DNA from: Gammaproteobacteria bacterium
Lineage (GTDB): Bacteria > Pseudomonadota > Gammaproteobacteria > UBA4575
Direction: 5' to 3'
NCBI GenBank assembly: GCA_026713925.1
Contig: JAPONM010000018.1
Span: 1 to 64,000, forward strand
DNA length: 64,000 bases
Shown one piece after another: positions 18,212 to 29,619 of this stretch. The notes under the pieces are model-generated. The model was not told the origin of the DNA, did not search any database, and saw nothing but the letters and a program-made list of their open reading frames with translations. The position numbers were made by a program, and so were the translations under genes. The first letter of the stretch is position 1, and every line of letters starts with the position of its first letter.

Positions 18212-20188
18212 ATGAGCGAGTACAGTTTCGGGAACCCCGAAATTATAGAAGAGGAAGTCGATATCCTGATTATCGGTGGCGGCATGGCAGCCTGCGGGGC
18301 GGCATTTGAGGTCAAACGCTGGGTGGACAAGGCCAGGGAACAGGGTATTGACCTGAAAGTCAGACTGGTCGACAAGGCTGCGATGGACCGTTCCGGTGCT
18401 GTGGCACAGGGATTGTCTGCGATCAACACGTATATGGGCGAGAACGACCCGGCGGATTATGTGCGCTATGTGCGGGGCGACCTGATGGGTATTACCCGTG
18501 AAGACCTGGTCTATGACGTGGGCCGGCATGTGGATGACTCCGTACACAATTTTGAAAAATGGGGGCTGCCGATCTGGAAGCAGCCCGGAGACGAAGGCAA
18601 GACCCTGGTGGAGGGCGGCAAGTGTGTGCGCTCCGGTAAATGGCAGATCATGATCAACGGTGAATCCTACAAATGGGTGGTTGCAGAAGCTGCCAAAAAA
18701 GCGATTGGGACAGAGAATATCGTGGAGCACGTGTTCATCGTGCGCCTGGAAACCGACAAGAATGATCCGAACCGGGTGGCCGGTGCAGCTGGCTTCAGCG
18801 TGCGGGACAACACCCTGCATGTGTACAAGTTCAAGTGTTGCCTGCTTGCCGCGGGCGGGGCTGTAAATGTTTTTCGGCCCCGGTCCGTGGGAGAGGGTAT
18901 GGGACGCGCCTGGTATCCGGTCTGGAATGCCGGTTCCACGTATTCCATGGCTGCCGAGTGCGGGGCCGAACTGACCCTGATGGAAAACCGTTTCGTACCT
19001 GCACGGTTCAAGGACGGCTATGGACCGGTCGGCGCATGGTTCCTGCTGTTCAAGGCAAAGTCCATGAACGCTTTCGGAGAGAATTATCAGGAAAAAAACT
19101 ACGAAACACTCAAGGACCACGGGTATGACGCCTATGCAATGGGCATGAAAATGGGCACCTGCCTCAGGAATCACCTGATGATGCAGGAACTGAAGAATGG
19201 CCGGGGTCCAATCTTCATTGATACCCCGACTGCAATGGCCAACCTGGCCCAGAACATGACACCCGAGGAAATCAAGCACCTCGAGGCCGAGGCCTGGGAG
19301 GATTTTCTCGACATGACCATCGCTCAGTGCGGCGTGTGGGCGGGTGAAAATATCGAGCCCGACAAGCAAATGTCCGAGATCATGCCGACCGAGCCCTACC
19401 TGCTGGGGTCCCATGCAGGATGCGCGGGAATCTGGGTATCGGGTCCGGAGGATATTCCAGGCATGCCCGACCATTATCACTGGGGCTACAACCGCATGAC
19501 CACGATCAAGGGTTTGTTCACTGCGGGTGATGGTGTCGGGGCATCCGGACACAAGTTCTCCAGCGGTTCGCATGCGGAGGGCCGCATTGCAGCCAAGGCC
19601 CTGGTCAAGTTCGCGATCGACAACAAGAACTGGAAACCGGAAATGGCACGCTCCGTGGATGAGATCACTTCCGAGATCTACGCACCCGTGAAAACGTTCC
19701 TGGAACACAAGGACTACACGACGGCGATCGACGTTAATCCGCATTACATCACTCCAAAGATGTTCCAGGCCCGTCTGCAAAAAATCATGGACGAGTATGT
19801 GGCGGGTGTTTCCACCCTGTATCAGACCAACAGGACAATGCTGGAAGTTGCAGAGCGCAAACTGGAGATGCTCAGGGAAGACTCCCTAAAGATGCGTGCC
19901 AAGGACTTGCATGAACTTCTGCGCGCCTGGGAAAACTATCATCGGCTGATTACCGCCTTCGCACACATGAAACATATCCAGTTCAGGGAAGAAACCCGCT
20001 ACCCGGGATATTACTACCGTGCTGACTACATGAAGATTGATGACGAAAACTGGAAGTGCTTCACGAACTCGACCTTTAACCGCCACACAGGTGAATGGAA
20101 ACTCCGGAAAGTGCCTTATGTGCAGCTGATCAGGAAAACCGATGACGAGCCTGAAGCGATGGCCCGGCCGCCGACGCAAGTTTCTTGA
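18212..20188 (+). CDS. aprA: APS reductase alpha subunit, second copy
   Basis: 658-aa FAD subunit. It shares with copy 1 the IIGGGMAACGAAFEV nucleotide site, DRSGAVAQGLSAINTYMG and HKFSSGSHAEGRIAAKAL, but is 44 residues longer, with insertions around the KWGLPIWKQPGDEGK region and in EEIKHLEAEAWEDF, features expected of the lineage II enzyme. The pair probably works in the same APS-forming step of sulfite oxidation with a different electron acceptor from copy 1. No Qmo or Hdr partner lies here. A YkgJ-type gene follows by 92 nt. Confidence 0.95.
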   Translation: MSEYSFGNPEIIEEEVDILIIGGGMAACGAAFEVKRWVDKAREQGIDLKVRLVDKAAMDRSGAVAQGLSAINTYMGENDPADYVRYVRGDLMGITREDLVYDVGRHVDDSVHNFEKWGLPIWKQPGDEGKTLVEGGKCVRSGKWQIMINGESYKWVVAEAAKKAIGTENIVEHVFIVRLETDKNDPNRVAGAAGFSVRDNTLHVYKFKCCLLAAGGAVNVFRPRSVGEGMGRAWYPVWNAGSTYSMAAECGAELTLMENRFVPARFKDGYGPVGAWFLLFKAKSMNAFGENYQEKNYETLKDHGYDAYAMGMKMGTCLRNHLMMQELKNGRGPIFIDTPTAMANLAQNMTPEEIKHLEAEAWEDFLDMTIAQCGVWAGENIEPDKQMSEIMPTEPYLLGSHAGCAGIWVSGPEDIPGMPDHYHWGYNRMTTIKGLFTAGDGVGASGHKFSSGSHAEGRIAAKALVKFAIDNKNWKPEMARSVDEITSEIYAPVKTFLEHKDYTTAIDVNPHYITPKMFQARLQKIMDEYVAGVSTLYQTNRTMLEVAERKLEMLREDSLKMRAKDLHELLRAWENYHRLITAFAHMKHIQFREETRYPGYYYRADYMKIDDENWKCFTNSTFNRHTGEWKLRKVPYVQLIRKTDDEPEAMARPPTQVS

Positions 20189-20280
20189 TCAATGGCTACA
20201 CCCTGCATAACCGGGTATACCATGCAACAATGGTTGCCCGTATTTTTATCCAGGTCCGGCGCAATAAACCAGACTGACCC

Positions 20281-21186
20281 ATGTTTGACGAGAACGAAAT
20301 AAAACGGAACATTCCGGTCGAAAGCCCTGTCCAGCCCAGGGAACTGGGACTGGAAAGCGAGTTCCAGTTCAGTTGCCACAAGGGCATCGCATGCTTTAAC
20401 GCATGCTGCAAAAACATCGATATCACACTCACGCCCTATGACATTATCCGGCTCAAGAACCGGCTGGGCCTTGATTCAAGGGAGTTCGTTGCCCGCTATA
20501 CCATGCCCTTCGCAATGGACTACCACAACATGCCGGGCCTGAAAATGGTAACGAAATCTGGCACGACGGAATGCATCCACCTGAGCGAAGATGGCTGCGG
20601 GGTATATGATGACCGCCCGGCCGCATGCCGCTATTACGCCTTGGGTAGCATGGGGGTGCGCAAGAAGGAATCCTCCAGCGTGGATGACATCTACTTCATG
20701 GTGAAGGAGGAACATTGCCTGGGTCATTTCGAGCCCAGGAAACAGACGGTCGCGCAATACCGCCACGAGCAGGGTATTGAAAAATATGACGAAATGAACC
20801 GGGAATGGCGCGACATCGTCCTGAAAAAACGTTCCAGTGGCCCCACCGTCGGGGCACCCTCCAGGCGCAGCCTGCAACTGTTTGACATGTGCAGTTACGA
20901 CATGGACAGCTTTGCGGAGTTCATCCAGAGCAAGGGATTCCGGTCAATATTTTCCATTGCAGACGAAGAAACGAGAGAACTGATGGACGACGAGGAAAAA
21001 CGCCTGTTGTTTGCAATGCGGTTTCTGAAACAGGTCTTGTTCGGAGAAAAGACCATTCCAATGTATGAAAATGCACGTGGGCAAAGAATTGTCGAGCGCA
21101 AGGAAGTCTGGTCCAGACGTGAGGAAAAGGCTGCCAGGCAGTGGCGCGAGCAGCAGGAAAAAAGCAAGTTTGATGAAGATGAATGA
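20281..21186 (+). CDS. YkgJ-family cysteine-cluster protein
   Basis: 301 aa. The zinc or iron-sulfur binding cluster is visible as CHKGIACFNACC near residues 38-49 and CGVYDDRPAACRYY near residues 107-120. The C-terminal 120 residues are helical, highly charged and end in a Lys/Glu-rich tail. Location just after aprA copy 2 and in the same direction suggests a link to apr expression or cofactor assembly, but this is inference; YkgJ proteins have no settled role. Confidence 0.8.
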   Translation: MFDENEIKRNIPVESPVQPRELGLESEFQFSCHKGIACFNACCKNIDITLTPYDIIRLKNRLGLDSREFVARYTMPFAMDYHNMPGLKMVTKSGTTECIHLSEDGCGVYDDRPAACRYYALGSMGVRKKESSSVDDIYFMVKEEHCLGHFEPRKQTVAQYRHEQGIEKYDEMNREWRDIVLKKRSSGPTVGAPSRRSLQLFDMCSYDMDSFAEFIQSKGFRSIFSIADEETRELMDDEEKRLLFAMRFLKQVLFGEKTIPMYENARGQRIVERKEVWSRREEKAARQWREQQEKSKFDEDE

Positions 21187-21371
21187 CTTCTTCGTGGATA
21201 AGATATATTCAACATGCTTGCAAAACAGCTTTGGCCGGACCTCTCGCAATACCATTTTTCAGTCAAGACCAAACGCAAGTCTGCTAAGGAGCTGTATTTC
21301 GCAGCGTTGCACTGCGGCCTCATTGAAGCGACAAAATTCCCCTGAAAACAGACGCCTTCCCAACAGACCGC

Positions 21372-21947
21372 TTATTTAAATTCACAGCTCTTGTACAGCC
21401 CAAGGGACCCTAGAATGACACTGTCCAGATTTCCGGAAATGCCTTGAGCATGGTGCAGCACGTTCAGGTAATTGCCGTCTATTGAGAACAGTATTTCGCG
21501 GACACCATCCATCCCGTCCGATTTCAAACGGGTGTGGGAAATCAGGACTTCCGTTTCACCGGCCCGTTCATAACGCTCCCACTTGATTTCCGCATGACCC
21601 AAGTTCGGCAATAGGAAATACTTGAAGTAGTGCTCTTTTGCCCTCTCAAGCTGTTCTCTCCTTTCCTTGATCTTGCTCAATCCTGTCAGCTTGAGCTGGT
21701 TCAGATGCAGATGATCCACACGCCACAGCAAGCGGGAACTGAGCTTGAACGTAACCGACTCTCCGGCTGTACTCTTTTGGTCCCAGATATGCAGTTGCCG
21801 GCTCAACACCCCTCCTGGCAGCCTGCACTTGAATGTTTCGCTTGGTGAAACATAATACCCGTGACTCAGACGTCCATTTGTCAGGACCAGCATGCACGAA
21901 GATACCGATACAACACATATCAAGACCAGCAAGAAGCGAACCAGCAT
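21372..21947 (-). CDS. Putative lipoprotein of unknown function
   Basis: 191 aa from the ATG at 21947. The N-terminus is a lipoprotein signal (MLVRFLLVLICVVSVSSC), with the acylated Cys expected at the end. The mature part has beta-rich segments and a long charged helix (KIKERREQLERAKEHYFKYF). An in-frame extension to 22007 would place 20 hydrophilic residues before the signal and is less likely. No named domain. It follows ilvB in the same direction, separated by 270 bp with no recognised gene. Confidence 0.6.
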   Translation of the reverse strand: MLVRFLLVLICVVSVSSCMLVLTNGRLSHGYYVSPSETFKCRLPGGVLSRQLHIWDQKSTAGESVTFKLSSRLLWRVDHLHLNQLKLTGLSKIKERREQLERAKEHYFKYFLLPNLGHAEIKWERYERAGETEVLISHTRLKSDGMDGVREILFSIDGNYLNVLHHAQGISGNLDSVILGSLGLYKSCEFK

Positions 21948-22217
21948 CTCGGATTTTTCATGGCAGCTACAAAGATAGCGGGACTTGGAAAGTTCGTGTT
22001 TCGGCACAACCAGATCGTTTCCGTACGTATCAATTAAGAAAGCTGCACGTTGCCATATTCTTGAATCTGTGAATCTGCCTGGTCAGTATAGGCAAAATTG
22101 AAAACCGCATGCAAACAGAACTGTTTGATGCCGGATCAATCCAGATATCTCATACACGCCGGATCAGCCGGATGAATACCTGCAGTTATTGCCGCTATTC
22201 AACAGCCCGCAAGCAGG

Positions 22218-24074
22218 CTAGAACATCTCCGATGAATCGACGTCCGTCTGCGTGTCATCCTCCACAAGACCGCGGGTGGGAATGTAATCACCTGTGATCA
22301 TCTGGTCGTAGCTCATTCCAGGCCCCACCATGGGATACACGCCGGCATCGGGGTCGATCATGACTTCCAGAAAGGCCGGACCGCTGAAATTCATGAATTC
22401 CTGAATGACTTGCCGCATGTCCTCGCAGTGTTCCAAGCGTACAGCATACTCGTAGCCGTCAGCCTGTGCCGCCTTGACAAAATCCTTTTTGTGCAAGGAC
22501 TTGTCACTGGCTGACAACCTGCCTTTGAAGAAAAGCTTCTGCCACTGCTTGACCATTCCGTCACCGAGGTTGTTCAGTACAACAATCTTTACGGGCAGCC
22601 TGTACGTCGTCACAGTCTCAAGTTCGCCCAGATTCATGCGGATACTGGCATCCCCGTCAACGTCGATTACAACCAGATCAGGCCTGGCCAACTGGGCACC
22701 AATTGCCGCTGGCAGACCGAAACCCATCGTACCCATGCTGCCTGAAGTCAGCCAAAGCCGCGGTGACCTGAAGTCAAAATACTGTGCTGCCCACATCTGG
22801 TGCTGCCCGACACCTGTGCTGATGATCGCCTGGCCATTTGTATACCGGTTAATCTCCTCGATCACCGCATAAGGCTGGATAAGAGCGCTTTGCTTGTCAT
22901 AGTTCATGGCGTATGTGCGTTTCAGCTTCGCAACATGCTCATTCCAGGGTCTGAAGTCCTTGTTGCACTTGCGTGTGCGAACCCCGTACTCCACCAGATT
23001 ATTCATGGCAAGCGGCAACAGGCCGACATAATTCCAGTCGACAGTCTTGACTTTATGAATTTCCGAGGGGTCCAAATCAAGATGCGCAATGAATTTGGCT
23101 CGCGGTGCAAATTTGTCCGGCACTGCAGCCACACGGTCGTCGAAACGTGCACCAATGGCAATCAGGAAGTCACAGTCCTCGACTGCATAATTTGCGAATG
23201 CCGTCCCGTGCATGCCGAGCATGTGCAGGGAACGTTCCTGTGTCGTGTCATACGTACCGATACCCATCAGAGTCGTAACAACCGGGATTTTGAATTGATC
23301 TGCAAACGCGCGCACTTCGTTCGCAGCGTTCCCGTTGATCACCCCCCCGCCTGCATATATTAGCGGGCGTTCGGATTTTTCAAAGGCATCAAAAAAGGGT
23401 CTGCATTGCTCATCCGTCAATACATTATCCGCAACTTCGGCGATACGTTCGCGGTATCCCCGAATCAGCAATTTTCCTTTGCCCTGAAACACTCCCTCCC
23501 AGTTTTGCACATCTTTTGGAATATCAATCACTACCGGGCCGGGCCGGCCGGTGCGTGCAATCTCAAATGCAGTACGAACGGTGGCTTCAAGCTTTTCAGG
23601 GTCAGTGACCAGAAAGATGTGTTTCGCTACTGCACCCATGATGTTGGCAATGGGGGCCTCCTGAAAGCCGTCGCTGCCTATTGCAGGCGTCGGCACCTGG
23701 CCACTGATCACGACAATGGGAATGGAGTCTGCCATACAGTCCCGAACCGGAGTGACCGTATTGGTGGCCCCGGGACCTGAAGTCACCATCACGACGCCAA
23801 CCTTGCCGCTGGCACGCGCATAGCCCGAAGCCATAAAGCCCGCACCCTGCTCGTTGGCAGGGACGATCAGCGGCATGGACTCGTTCGTTTCCGCATTGTA
23901 ACGGAACACCGCATCATAGGTGGGCAGGATGGCACCACCGCTGTAACCGAAAATTAACTCGGTTCCCTCCTGGGCCAGGACATGCATGATGACATCAGAA
24001 CCGGGCATCACAGTTCCTTGCAAAGGATGGGGGGCACCCCCATCATCTTTTTCAATGAGCCAGGCTGGTTGCAT
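22218..24074 (-). CDS. ilvB: Acetolactate synthase large subunit
   Basis: ThDP-dependent enzyme condensing pyruvate to acetolactate or with 2-ketobutyrate, the first step of branched-chain amino-acid synthesis. Visible motifs: the catalytic Glu in ANEQGAGFMASGYAR, SGPGATN, GRPGPVVIDIPKDVQ, the central FAD-binding region (GIGTYDTT, GARFDDRV) and the ThDP site DGDASIRMNLGELET. 618 aa with an N-terminal extension of about 20 residues. The regulatory subunit ilvN and ilvC are not adjacent, which is unusual for proteobacteria. Confidence 0.88.
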   Translation of the reverse strand: MQPAWLIEKDDGGAPHPLQGTVMPGSDVIMHVLAQEGTELIFGYSGGAILPTYDAVFRYNAETNESMPLIVPANEQGAGFMASGYARASGKVGVVMVTSGPGATNTVTPVRDCMADSIPIVVISGQVPTPAIGSDGFQEAPIANIMGAVAKHIFLVTDPEKLEATVRTAFEIARTGRPGPVVIDIPKDVQNWEGVFQGKGKLLIRGYRERIAEVADNVLTDEQCRPFFDAFEKSERPLIYAGGGVINGNAANEVRAFADQFKIPVVTTLMGIGTYDTTQERSLHMLGMHGTAFANYAVEDCDFLIAIGARFDDRVAAVPDKFAPRAKFIAHLDLDPSEIHKVKTVDWNYVGLLPLAMNNLVEYGVRTRKCNKDFRPWNEHVAKLKRTYAMNYDKQSALIQPYAVIEEINRYTNGQAIISTGVGQHQMWAAQYFDFRSPRLWLTSGSMGTMGFGLPAAIGAQLARPDLVVIDVDGDASIRMNLGELETVTTYRLPVKIVVLNNLGDGMVKQWQKLFFKGRLSASDKSLHKKDFVKAAQADGYEYAVRLEHCEDMRQVIQEFMNFSGPAFLEVMIDPDAGVYPMVGPGMSYDQMITGDYIPTRGLVEDDTQTDVDSSEMF

Positions 24075-24385
24075 CGTATCCTTGCGGATTTACAGGTAAA
24101 AGTTAAGCGGTTGACTATATCGTTAAACCGACAACGCTGCCAATCCGTTTTTGGTCAACTGGCAGGAATTGCCAGCAAAAATACTTCGCCAGCTATTTCA
24201 ATGCAATCCTTTCAAGCTGCTTGCCTTGAATGGTCTGACCCTTCAAGGCAGCACATGCAGCAACAATATCTGACCTGGATGGGATTGTCCGGATATGGCA
24301 TGGCTGCATACCCACAGATGCTTGCGTGAGCGCCCGATAATCGGTAGGGTCAATCCCTCCTGCTGGACCAGACCTACTTAATGCA

Positions 24386-25198
24386 ATGAAAGCAAAATCT
24401 TTTAAACCGGAAGAATATTATATAAATAGTGAGCCTTACTATGAGCCCGTCAGTAAAGAGATCGAGGTATTTGAGGCAGCCTACAACAACCAACTTCCAA
24501 TCCTGCTCAAGGGCCCTACAGGCTGTGGCAAAACCCGATTCATGGAGTACATGAGCTGGCGGATCAAGCTTCCGCTGATCACGGTATCGTGTCATGATGA
24601 TTTAACCGCATCCGACTTGGTAGGCCGTTACCTTGTTACCGGAGGTGAGACGGTATGGGTCGATGGACCTCTCGCACGGGCTGTCCGTGCAGGCAGCATT
24701 TGCTACCTCGACGAGATCGTCGAGGCAAGAAAGGACACAACCGTGGTCATTCATCCCTTATGTGACGACCGTCGTGTGTTGCCCATGGAAAAACTGGGCG
24801 AGTTGCTGGAAGCTTCCCCTGAATTCTGTATGGCCATATCGTACAACCCGGGCTATCAAAGCGTGCTTAAGGACTTGAAACAAAGCACTCGCCAACGATT
24901 TGTTGCACTGGAATTCAATTACCCTGACACGATGGTTGAACGGAAAATTGTAGAAAAGGAAACAGGCGTGGACAGTGACACGGCGAAGCAGCTTGTGAAA
25001 TTCGCCCGAATGACACGTAACCTCAAAGGCAATGGTCTGGACGAAGGTGCCAGCACGCGTCTGCTTGTACATGCAGCAAAACTGATCGTGGCAGGAGTCG
25101 ACCCGGTGACCGCTTGTACAAGTTCCATATCACAGGCACTGAGCGACGATCCCGAAATGCTGACTGCCGTAAATGAACTGAGCGCTTCTGTGTTCTGA
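24386..25198 (+). CDS. cbbQ: CbbQ/NorQ-type MoxR AAA+ ATPase
   Basis: 270-aa AAA+ protein with Walker A GPTGCGKT (residues 43-50), Walker B ICYLDEIVEAR, sensor residues in AISYNPGY and the C-terminal CbbQ_C helix region (DEGASTRLLVHAA). CbbQ works with CbbO to remodel inhibited RubisCO; NorQ/NirQ relatives activate NO reductase. Neither cbbO/norD nor rubisco or nor genes are within the window, so this copy is an orphan. The 310 bp before it (shared with ilvB) contain a 17-nt palindrome, CTGGCA-n5-TGCCAG at 24159-24175, of unknown role. Confidence 0.85.
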   Translation: MKAKSFKPEEYYINSEPYYEPVSKEIEVFEAAYNNQLPILLKGPTGCGKTRFMEYMSWRIKLPLITVSCHDDLTASDLVGRYLVTGGETVWVDGPLARAVRAGSICYLDEIVEARKDTTVVIHPLCDDRRVLPMEKLGELLEASPEFCMAISYNPGYQSVLKDLKQSTRQRFVALEFNYPDTMVERKIVEKETGVDSDTAKQLVKFARMTRNLKGNGLDEGASTRLLVHAAKLIVAGVDPVTACTSSISQALSDDPEMLTAVNELSASVF

Positions 25199-25291
25199 AC
25201 CATTTAGTATACCGCCAACTCTTCTGGACAATCATCACTTTACAGGCCCCGGCAGGCGTTGTCGTGTGCGCTCCGCGACTCAGGCAGGTGG

Positions 25292-28183
25292 TCACGTATC
25301 CGAGTAGTCTTCCATTGGAGGACAGCTGCAAAACAAATTCCGGTCACCATGCAGGTTATCCACCCTGCCCACAGGAGGCCAGTACTTGTCGTCCCGGATA
25401 GTGTGCATAGGGTAGAACGCTTGCTGTTTGCTATAGGGCATGGTCCATTCGGGCTCCAGTAGCAAGCGGTGCGTATGCGGTGCATTTTTCAACGGATTGT
25501 TTTCCCTGTCCGATTTGCCCCGTTCGATCAGATCTATTTCCCTGCGAATGGAAATCATGGCGTCACAGAACCGGTCCAGTTCCCGCATGTTTTCGCTTTC
25601 TGTTGGCTCGATCATCAGGGTATCGGCTACCGGGAAAGACATGGTGGGGGCGTGGAAACCGTAATCCACCAGACGTTTGGCAATGTCATCCACGGTGATA
25701 TTGCAACTGCGTTTGATGGGCCGCAGGTCAAGAATACACTCATGGGCCACCATGCCGTTCCTGCCTGCATATAAAATCGGGTAATGCTCGCGTAAACGTG
25801 CAGCTATATAGTTGGCACTCAGGATTGCGACCTGTGTGGCCCGACGCAGGCCATCTGCCCCCATCATGGCAATATAGGCCCATGAAACAGTCAAAATACT
25901 GGCTGAGCCCCAGGGTGCAGCTGATACGGTGCCGACCGTGCCGCATTTGCTTGCCGCCGGATTGACTCCTTCCACTAGAGGATGCCCGGGCAGGTAAGGG
26001 GCAAGATGAGCTTTCACACCGATCGGGCCCATACCGGGACCGCCTCCACCATGGGGAATAGCAAAAGTCTTGTGCAGATTGATGTGCATCACATCGGCAC
26101 CCATTCCTGCAGGACGTGCGATGCCTACCAAGGCATTCATGTTGGCACCGTCCAGGTACACTTGGCCACCATGCTCATGAACCAGCGCACAGATTTCATG
26201 GAACCCCGACTCGTACACTCCGTGCGTAGACGGATAGGTGATCATCAGGGCAGACAGATGCTCCGAATGCTGGTTGACCTTGGCCTGCAAATCATCCAAG
26301 TCAACGTTGCCGTTGCTGTCGCAGGCAACCACCACAACCTTCAGGCCAGCCATGACAGCACTGGCAGGGTTGGTGCCATGGGCTGACGCCGGGATCAGGC
26401 AGATATCACGTTTTCCCTGCCCCTGCACTTCCTGATACTTACGGATTACCAGCAATCCCGTGTACTCCCCCTGTGAACCGGCATTGGGTTGCAATGAAAA
26501 GGCATCGAACCCTGTGAGGTCACAAAGCATGTCCTCCAGTTCTTCGAACAACTGCATGTAACCCTGTGCCTGGTCCAGCGGTACAAACGGATGGATGGCA
26601 TTGAAATCACGGTATGACAGGGCTTCCAGTTCCGTTGCCGCATTCAGTTTCATGGTGCAGGAGCCCAGCGGAATCATTGCCCGGTCTAGTGCAATATCTT
26701 TACGCGCCAGCCAGCGCATGTAGCGCATCATCTCGGTTTCACTGTGATACAACTCAAATACGGGATGCTGCAGTATCTGGGAGGTGCGCAATAGCTTATC
26801 CGGAATGCACTCATGCACGGTGGCATCCAGCGCATCAATGTCCAGGCTTCGCCCGGCAGCAGAGGCAAAGACTTCCCATAAAGCCAGCACTTGTTCACGG
26901 GTCGTTGTTTCGTCCAACGCGATGCCCAGATTATCCGCGTCATACACCCTCAGATTGATTCGTGCTTCCCTCGCCTTGGCAGCAATGCGCCGGGCACGGC
27001 TTGGAACGCACACTTTTACTGTATCGAAATACTGCATGGTGACGACGTTGACCCCCAGTTGTGTCAAACCGGCAACCAGCACCTGTGTCAGACGATGCAC
27101 CCGTTGCGCAATCAGGCGCAGCTCCCGGGGCCCGTAGTAGATGGCATAAAAGCTGGCGATGACTGCGGGCAGCACCTGTGATGTACAGATATTGCTGGTA
27201 GCCCTTTCCCGCCGTATATGTTGTTCCCGGGTTTGCAATGCCATTCGCAGTGCCTTGTCGCCATGGTTATCGACAGATACACCGATGATACGTCCAGGCA
27301 TGGACCGGATGAATGTTTCCCTGGAAGCAAAAAACGCCGCATGAGGACCACCATACCCCATAGGCACTCCGAACCGCTGCGAGTTGCCCACCACGATATC
27401 AGCGCCCAATTCACCAGGCGGTGTCAACAGCACCATGGCAAGGATATCTGTGGCAACTGTCACGATGGCTTCCTGCCGATGGGCCTGTTCGATAGGCTCC
27501 CGAATATCTCGTGCCTCACCGCTGCTGCCGGGATACTGGAGGAGAACACCAAATACATCTTTATCTTCCAGATCCGCAAACGGATCGCCGATGATGGTCT
27601 CATAGCCGAAGTTGCATGCCCGTGTTCGCACGACCGAAATGGTTTGAGGGTGACACTCACGATCGATGAAAAACCGGTTGCTTTCTTTCCTGCCGACACG
27701 CTTTGCCATGCTCATTCCTTCAGCCGCTGCGGTGGCTTCGTCAAGCAACGAGGCATTGGCAATCTCCATGCCAGTTAAATCCGTGATTACCTGCTGGAAA
27801 TTCAGCAGTGCCTCCAACCTGCCCTGGCTGATTTCAGCCTGGTACGGAGTATAGGCGGTATACCAGGCCGGATTCTCCAGGACGTTGCGTTTGATCACGG
27901 CCGGCATGATGGTATCGTGATAGCCCATGCCGATCATGGAAGTGAAAACACGGTTTCTTCTGCGCATCCTCCGCAAGCGGTCACTGACTTCACGTTCACT
28001 AATGGTTCTGGTCAGGGAAAGCGGCTGGTTTGAAATGATGGATTCAGGCATGGCCCTGTCGACGATATCGTCCAGTTCATCCAGACCCAGGTAGGACACC
28101 ATTTCTCGGATCTGGTGCCTGTCCAGGCCAATGTGGCGATGCGTGAAGCCGCCACGCATTTCAAGTTGTTCCAGTACACTCAT
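25292..28183 (-). CDS. gcvP: Glycine dehydrogenase (decarboxylating), P protein
   Basis: 963-aa fused P protein of the glycine cleavage system. It decarboxylates glycine on PLP and passes the aminomethyl group to H protein. The N-terminal half starts with the FTHRHIG motif; the C-terminal half carries the PLP lysine in [18 protein letters not shown]. It overlaps gcvT as ATGA at 28180-28183, so translation is coupled. gcvH is not in this operon segment and must be elsewhere. Confidence 0.97.
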   Translation of the reverse strand: MSVLEQLEMRGGFTHRHIGLDRHQIREMVSYLGLDELDDIVDRAMPESIISNQPLSLTRTISEREVSDRLRRMRRRNRVFTSMIGMGYHDTIMPAVIKRNVLENPAWYTAYTPYQAEISQGRLEALLNFQQVITDLTGMEIANASLLDEATAAAEGMSMAKRVGRKESNRFFIDRECHPQTISVVRTRACNFGYETIIGDPFADLEDKDVFGVLLQYPGSSGEARDIREPIEQAHRQEAIVTVATDILAMVLLTPPGELGADIVVGNSQRFGVPMGYGGPHAAFFASRETFIRSMPGRIIGVSVDNHGDKALRMALQTREQHIRRERATSNICTSQVLPAVIASFYAIYYGPRELRLIAQRVHRLTQVLVAGLTQLGVNVVTMQYFDTVKVCVPSRARRIAAKAREARINLRVYDADNLGIALDETTTREQVLALWEVFASAAGRSLDIDALDATVHECIPDKLLRTSQILQHPVFELYHSETEMMRYMRWLARKDIALDRAMIPLGSCTMKLNAATELEALSYRDFNAIHPFVPLDQAQGYMQLFEELEDMLCDLTGFDAFSLQPNAGSQGEYTGLLVIRKYQEVQGQGKRDICLIPASAHGTNPASAVMAGLKVVVVACDSNGNVDLDDLQAKVNQHSEHLSALMITYPSTHGVYESGFHEICALVHEHGGQVYLDGANMNALVGIARPAGMGADVMHINLHKTFAIPHGGGGPGMGPIGVKAHLAPYLPGHPLVEGVNPAASKCGTVGTVSAAPWGSASILTVSWAYIAMMGADGLRRATQVAILSANYIAARLREHYPILYAGRNGMVAHECILDLRPIKRSCNITVDDIAKRLVDYGFHAPTMSFPVADTLMIEPTESENMRELDRFCDAMISIRREIDLIERGKSDRENNPLKNAPHTHRLLLEPEWTMPYSKQQAFYPMHTIRDDKYWPPVGRVDNLHGDRNLFCSCPPMEDYSDT

Positions 28184-29283
28184 CTTCGATAATAACGATG
28201 CTTCACAAACGGTAGCTCTACCACCTGGATTGCATGAAATTGACGACGAATTTCCACCTGCAATGCAGTACCTGCTCCGGCACAGGCCCTGTCAATATAA
28301 CCCATTGCGACAGGATGATTGACACTGGGTCCAAAACCGCCGCTGGTAATCCTGCCGACCGCCCGTTTTTCAGTATCCAGTATGGTAGCCCCTTCGCGCA
28401 CGGGTATCCGGCCCTGTACCCTGAAACCGCATCGTATCTGACTTGTCCCTGTTCGCATCTGCTTGAAGATCTTGTTTGCCCCGGGAAACCGTGCCGATAC
28501 CGTGCCGCTATGGTATTTCCCAGCGATCACCCAGCACAAATCCGCTTCCACCGGAGTCGTTGTGGCATCAATGTCATGGCCATAAAGACACAGACCCGCT
28601 TCTAGCCGCAATGAATCCCTCGCACCCAATCCAACAAGCTCCACTGCATAGTCTTTTAGCAGCAACTCGACCAGGTGGCCCGCTTGTTCAGACGGAATTG
28701 AAATTTCAAAACCATCTTCGCCAGTATAACCGCAGCGGCTGACCCAGCAGCTCACCCCGTCAAGTTCAATCTCACGGGTTGCAAAAAAGGGCAACGTCTC
28801 GCATTCGGGGTGCAAACGGCTCAATACACTGGCCGCTTTCGGCCCCTGCAATGCAAGCAGAGAGCGGTTGCGGAGCATTTCCACCTGATACCGCGGTCCT
28901 AAGGCATCTCTCAAGTATCTGAAATCCGATTCCTGGCAGGCAGCATTGACAACGATCAACAGGCCATCCGGTGTCCTGGTCAATACCAGGTCGTCAATGA
29001 TTCCGCCTTGCTGGTTGGTAAGTAAGGTATAGCACTGCCTGAATGGTTCCAGGCTACAGATGTCACCGGTTGCCAGTCTTTCCATGGCGGCCTCGACATT
29101 TTCACCGGACAGGCGTATCTGACCCATATGCGAAACATCAAACAAGCCTGCATGCTTGCGCGTATGTAGATGTTCTTCCCGGATACCCCTGTGGTACTGC
29201 AGTGGCATTTCATAACCCGCAAAGTCCACAAACCTCGCATCCCGTTGTACATGCAAGTCATGCAGTGTCGTAGTTTTCAGCAT
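28180..29283 (-). CDS. gcvT: Aminomethyltransferase, T protein
   Basis: Transfers the one-carbon unit from H protein to tetrahydrofolate. The family head [27 protein letters not shown] and the C-terminal [19 protein letters not shown] region are clear when read as separate short stretches (HDLHVQ, FAGYEMP, TPVEADL). The ATG at 29283 fits the family; another ATG three codons upstream is possible. The first gene of a gcvT-gcvP operon. The 330 bp upstream, up to the IS remnant, show no gene. Confidence 0.95.
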   Translation of the reverse strand: MLKTTTLHDLHVQRDARFVDFAGYEMPLQYHRGIREEHLHTRKHAGLFDVSHMGQIRLSGENVEAAMERLATGDICSLEPFRQCYTLLTNQQGGIIDDLVLTRTPDGLLIVVNAACQESDFRYLRDALGPRYQVEMLRNRSLLALQGPKAASVLSRLHPECETLPFFATREIELDGVSCWVSRCGYTGEDGFEISIPSEQAGHLVELLLKDYAVELVGLGARDSLRLEAGLCLYGHDIDATTTPVEADLCWVIAGKYHSGTVSARFPGANKIFKQMRTGTSQIRCGFRVQGRIPVREGATILDTEKRAVGRITSGGFGPSVNHPVAMGYIDRACAGAGTALQVEIRRQFHAIQVVELPFVKHRYYRR

Positions 29284-29619
29284 GGATGCCATGGGTCAGG
29301 AATTTGGCCTTCAATCTGCAGCATTGAAATCAACAAAAGATTATCACAACTAAGGATTTTACCTAACCCCCTGATCAAGTTGTCATTGGAATATGAATTC
29401 AATCACACGACTAAAACCAGCCTACTTTGTGCTACTCCGAACCCGTGGTATGGGTATATCCAAGGAGTGTCACATCACTAAATTTTCCGTTAGTTTGAGC
29501 CTGCCAGATTTCGGTCCTGCTTGAAAAGCTTGGAAATCCCAGCCAGTGTTCAACAATCCGTTTCTTGAGGAGCCCTCCGTCAATAGGAACAGACGCCAGC
29601 AACTGGACCTGAAAATCAC

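Noticed and set aside
18170..19780. 536-codon open frame antisense to aprA copy 2
   Set aside because: It mirrors the codon bias of aprA, contains His/Gly-rich non-family sequence and has no ribosome site; a shadow of the real gene.
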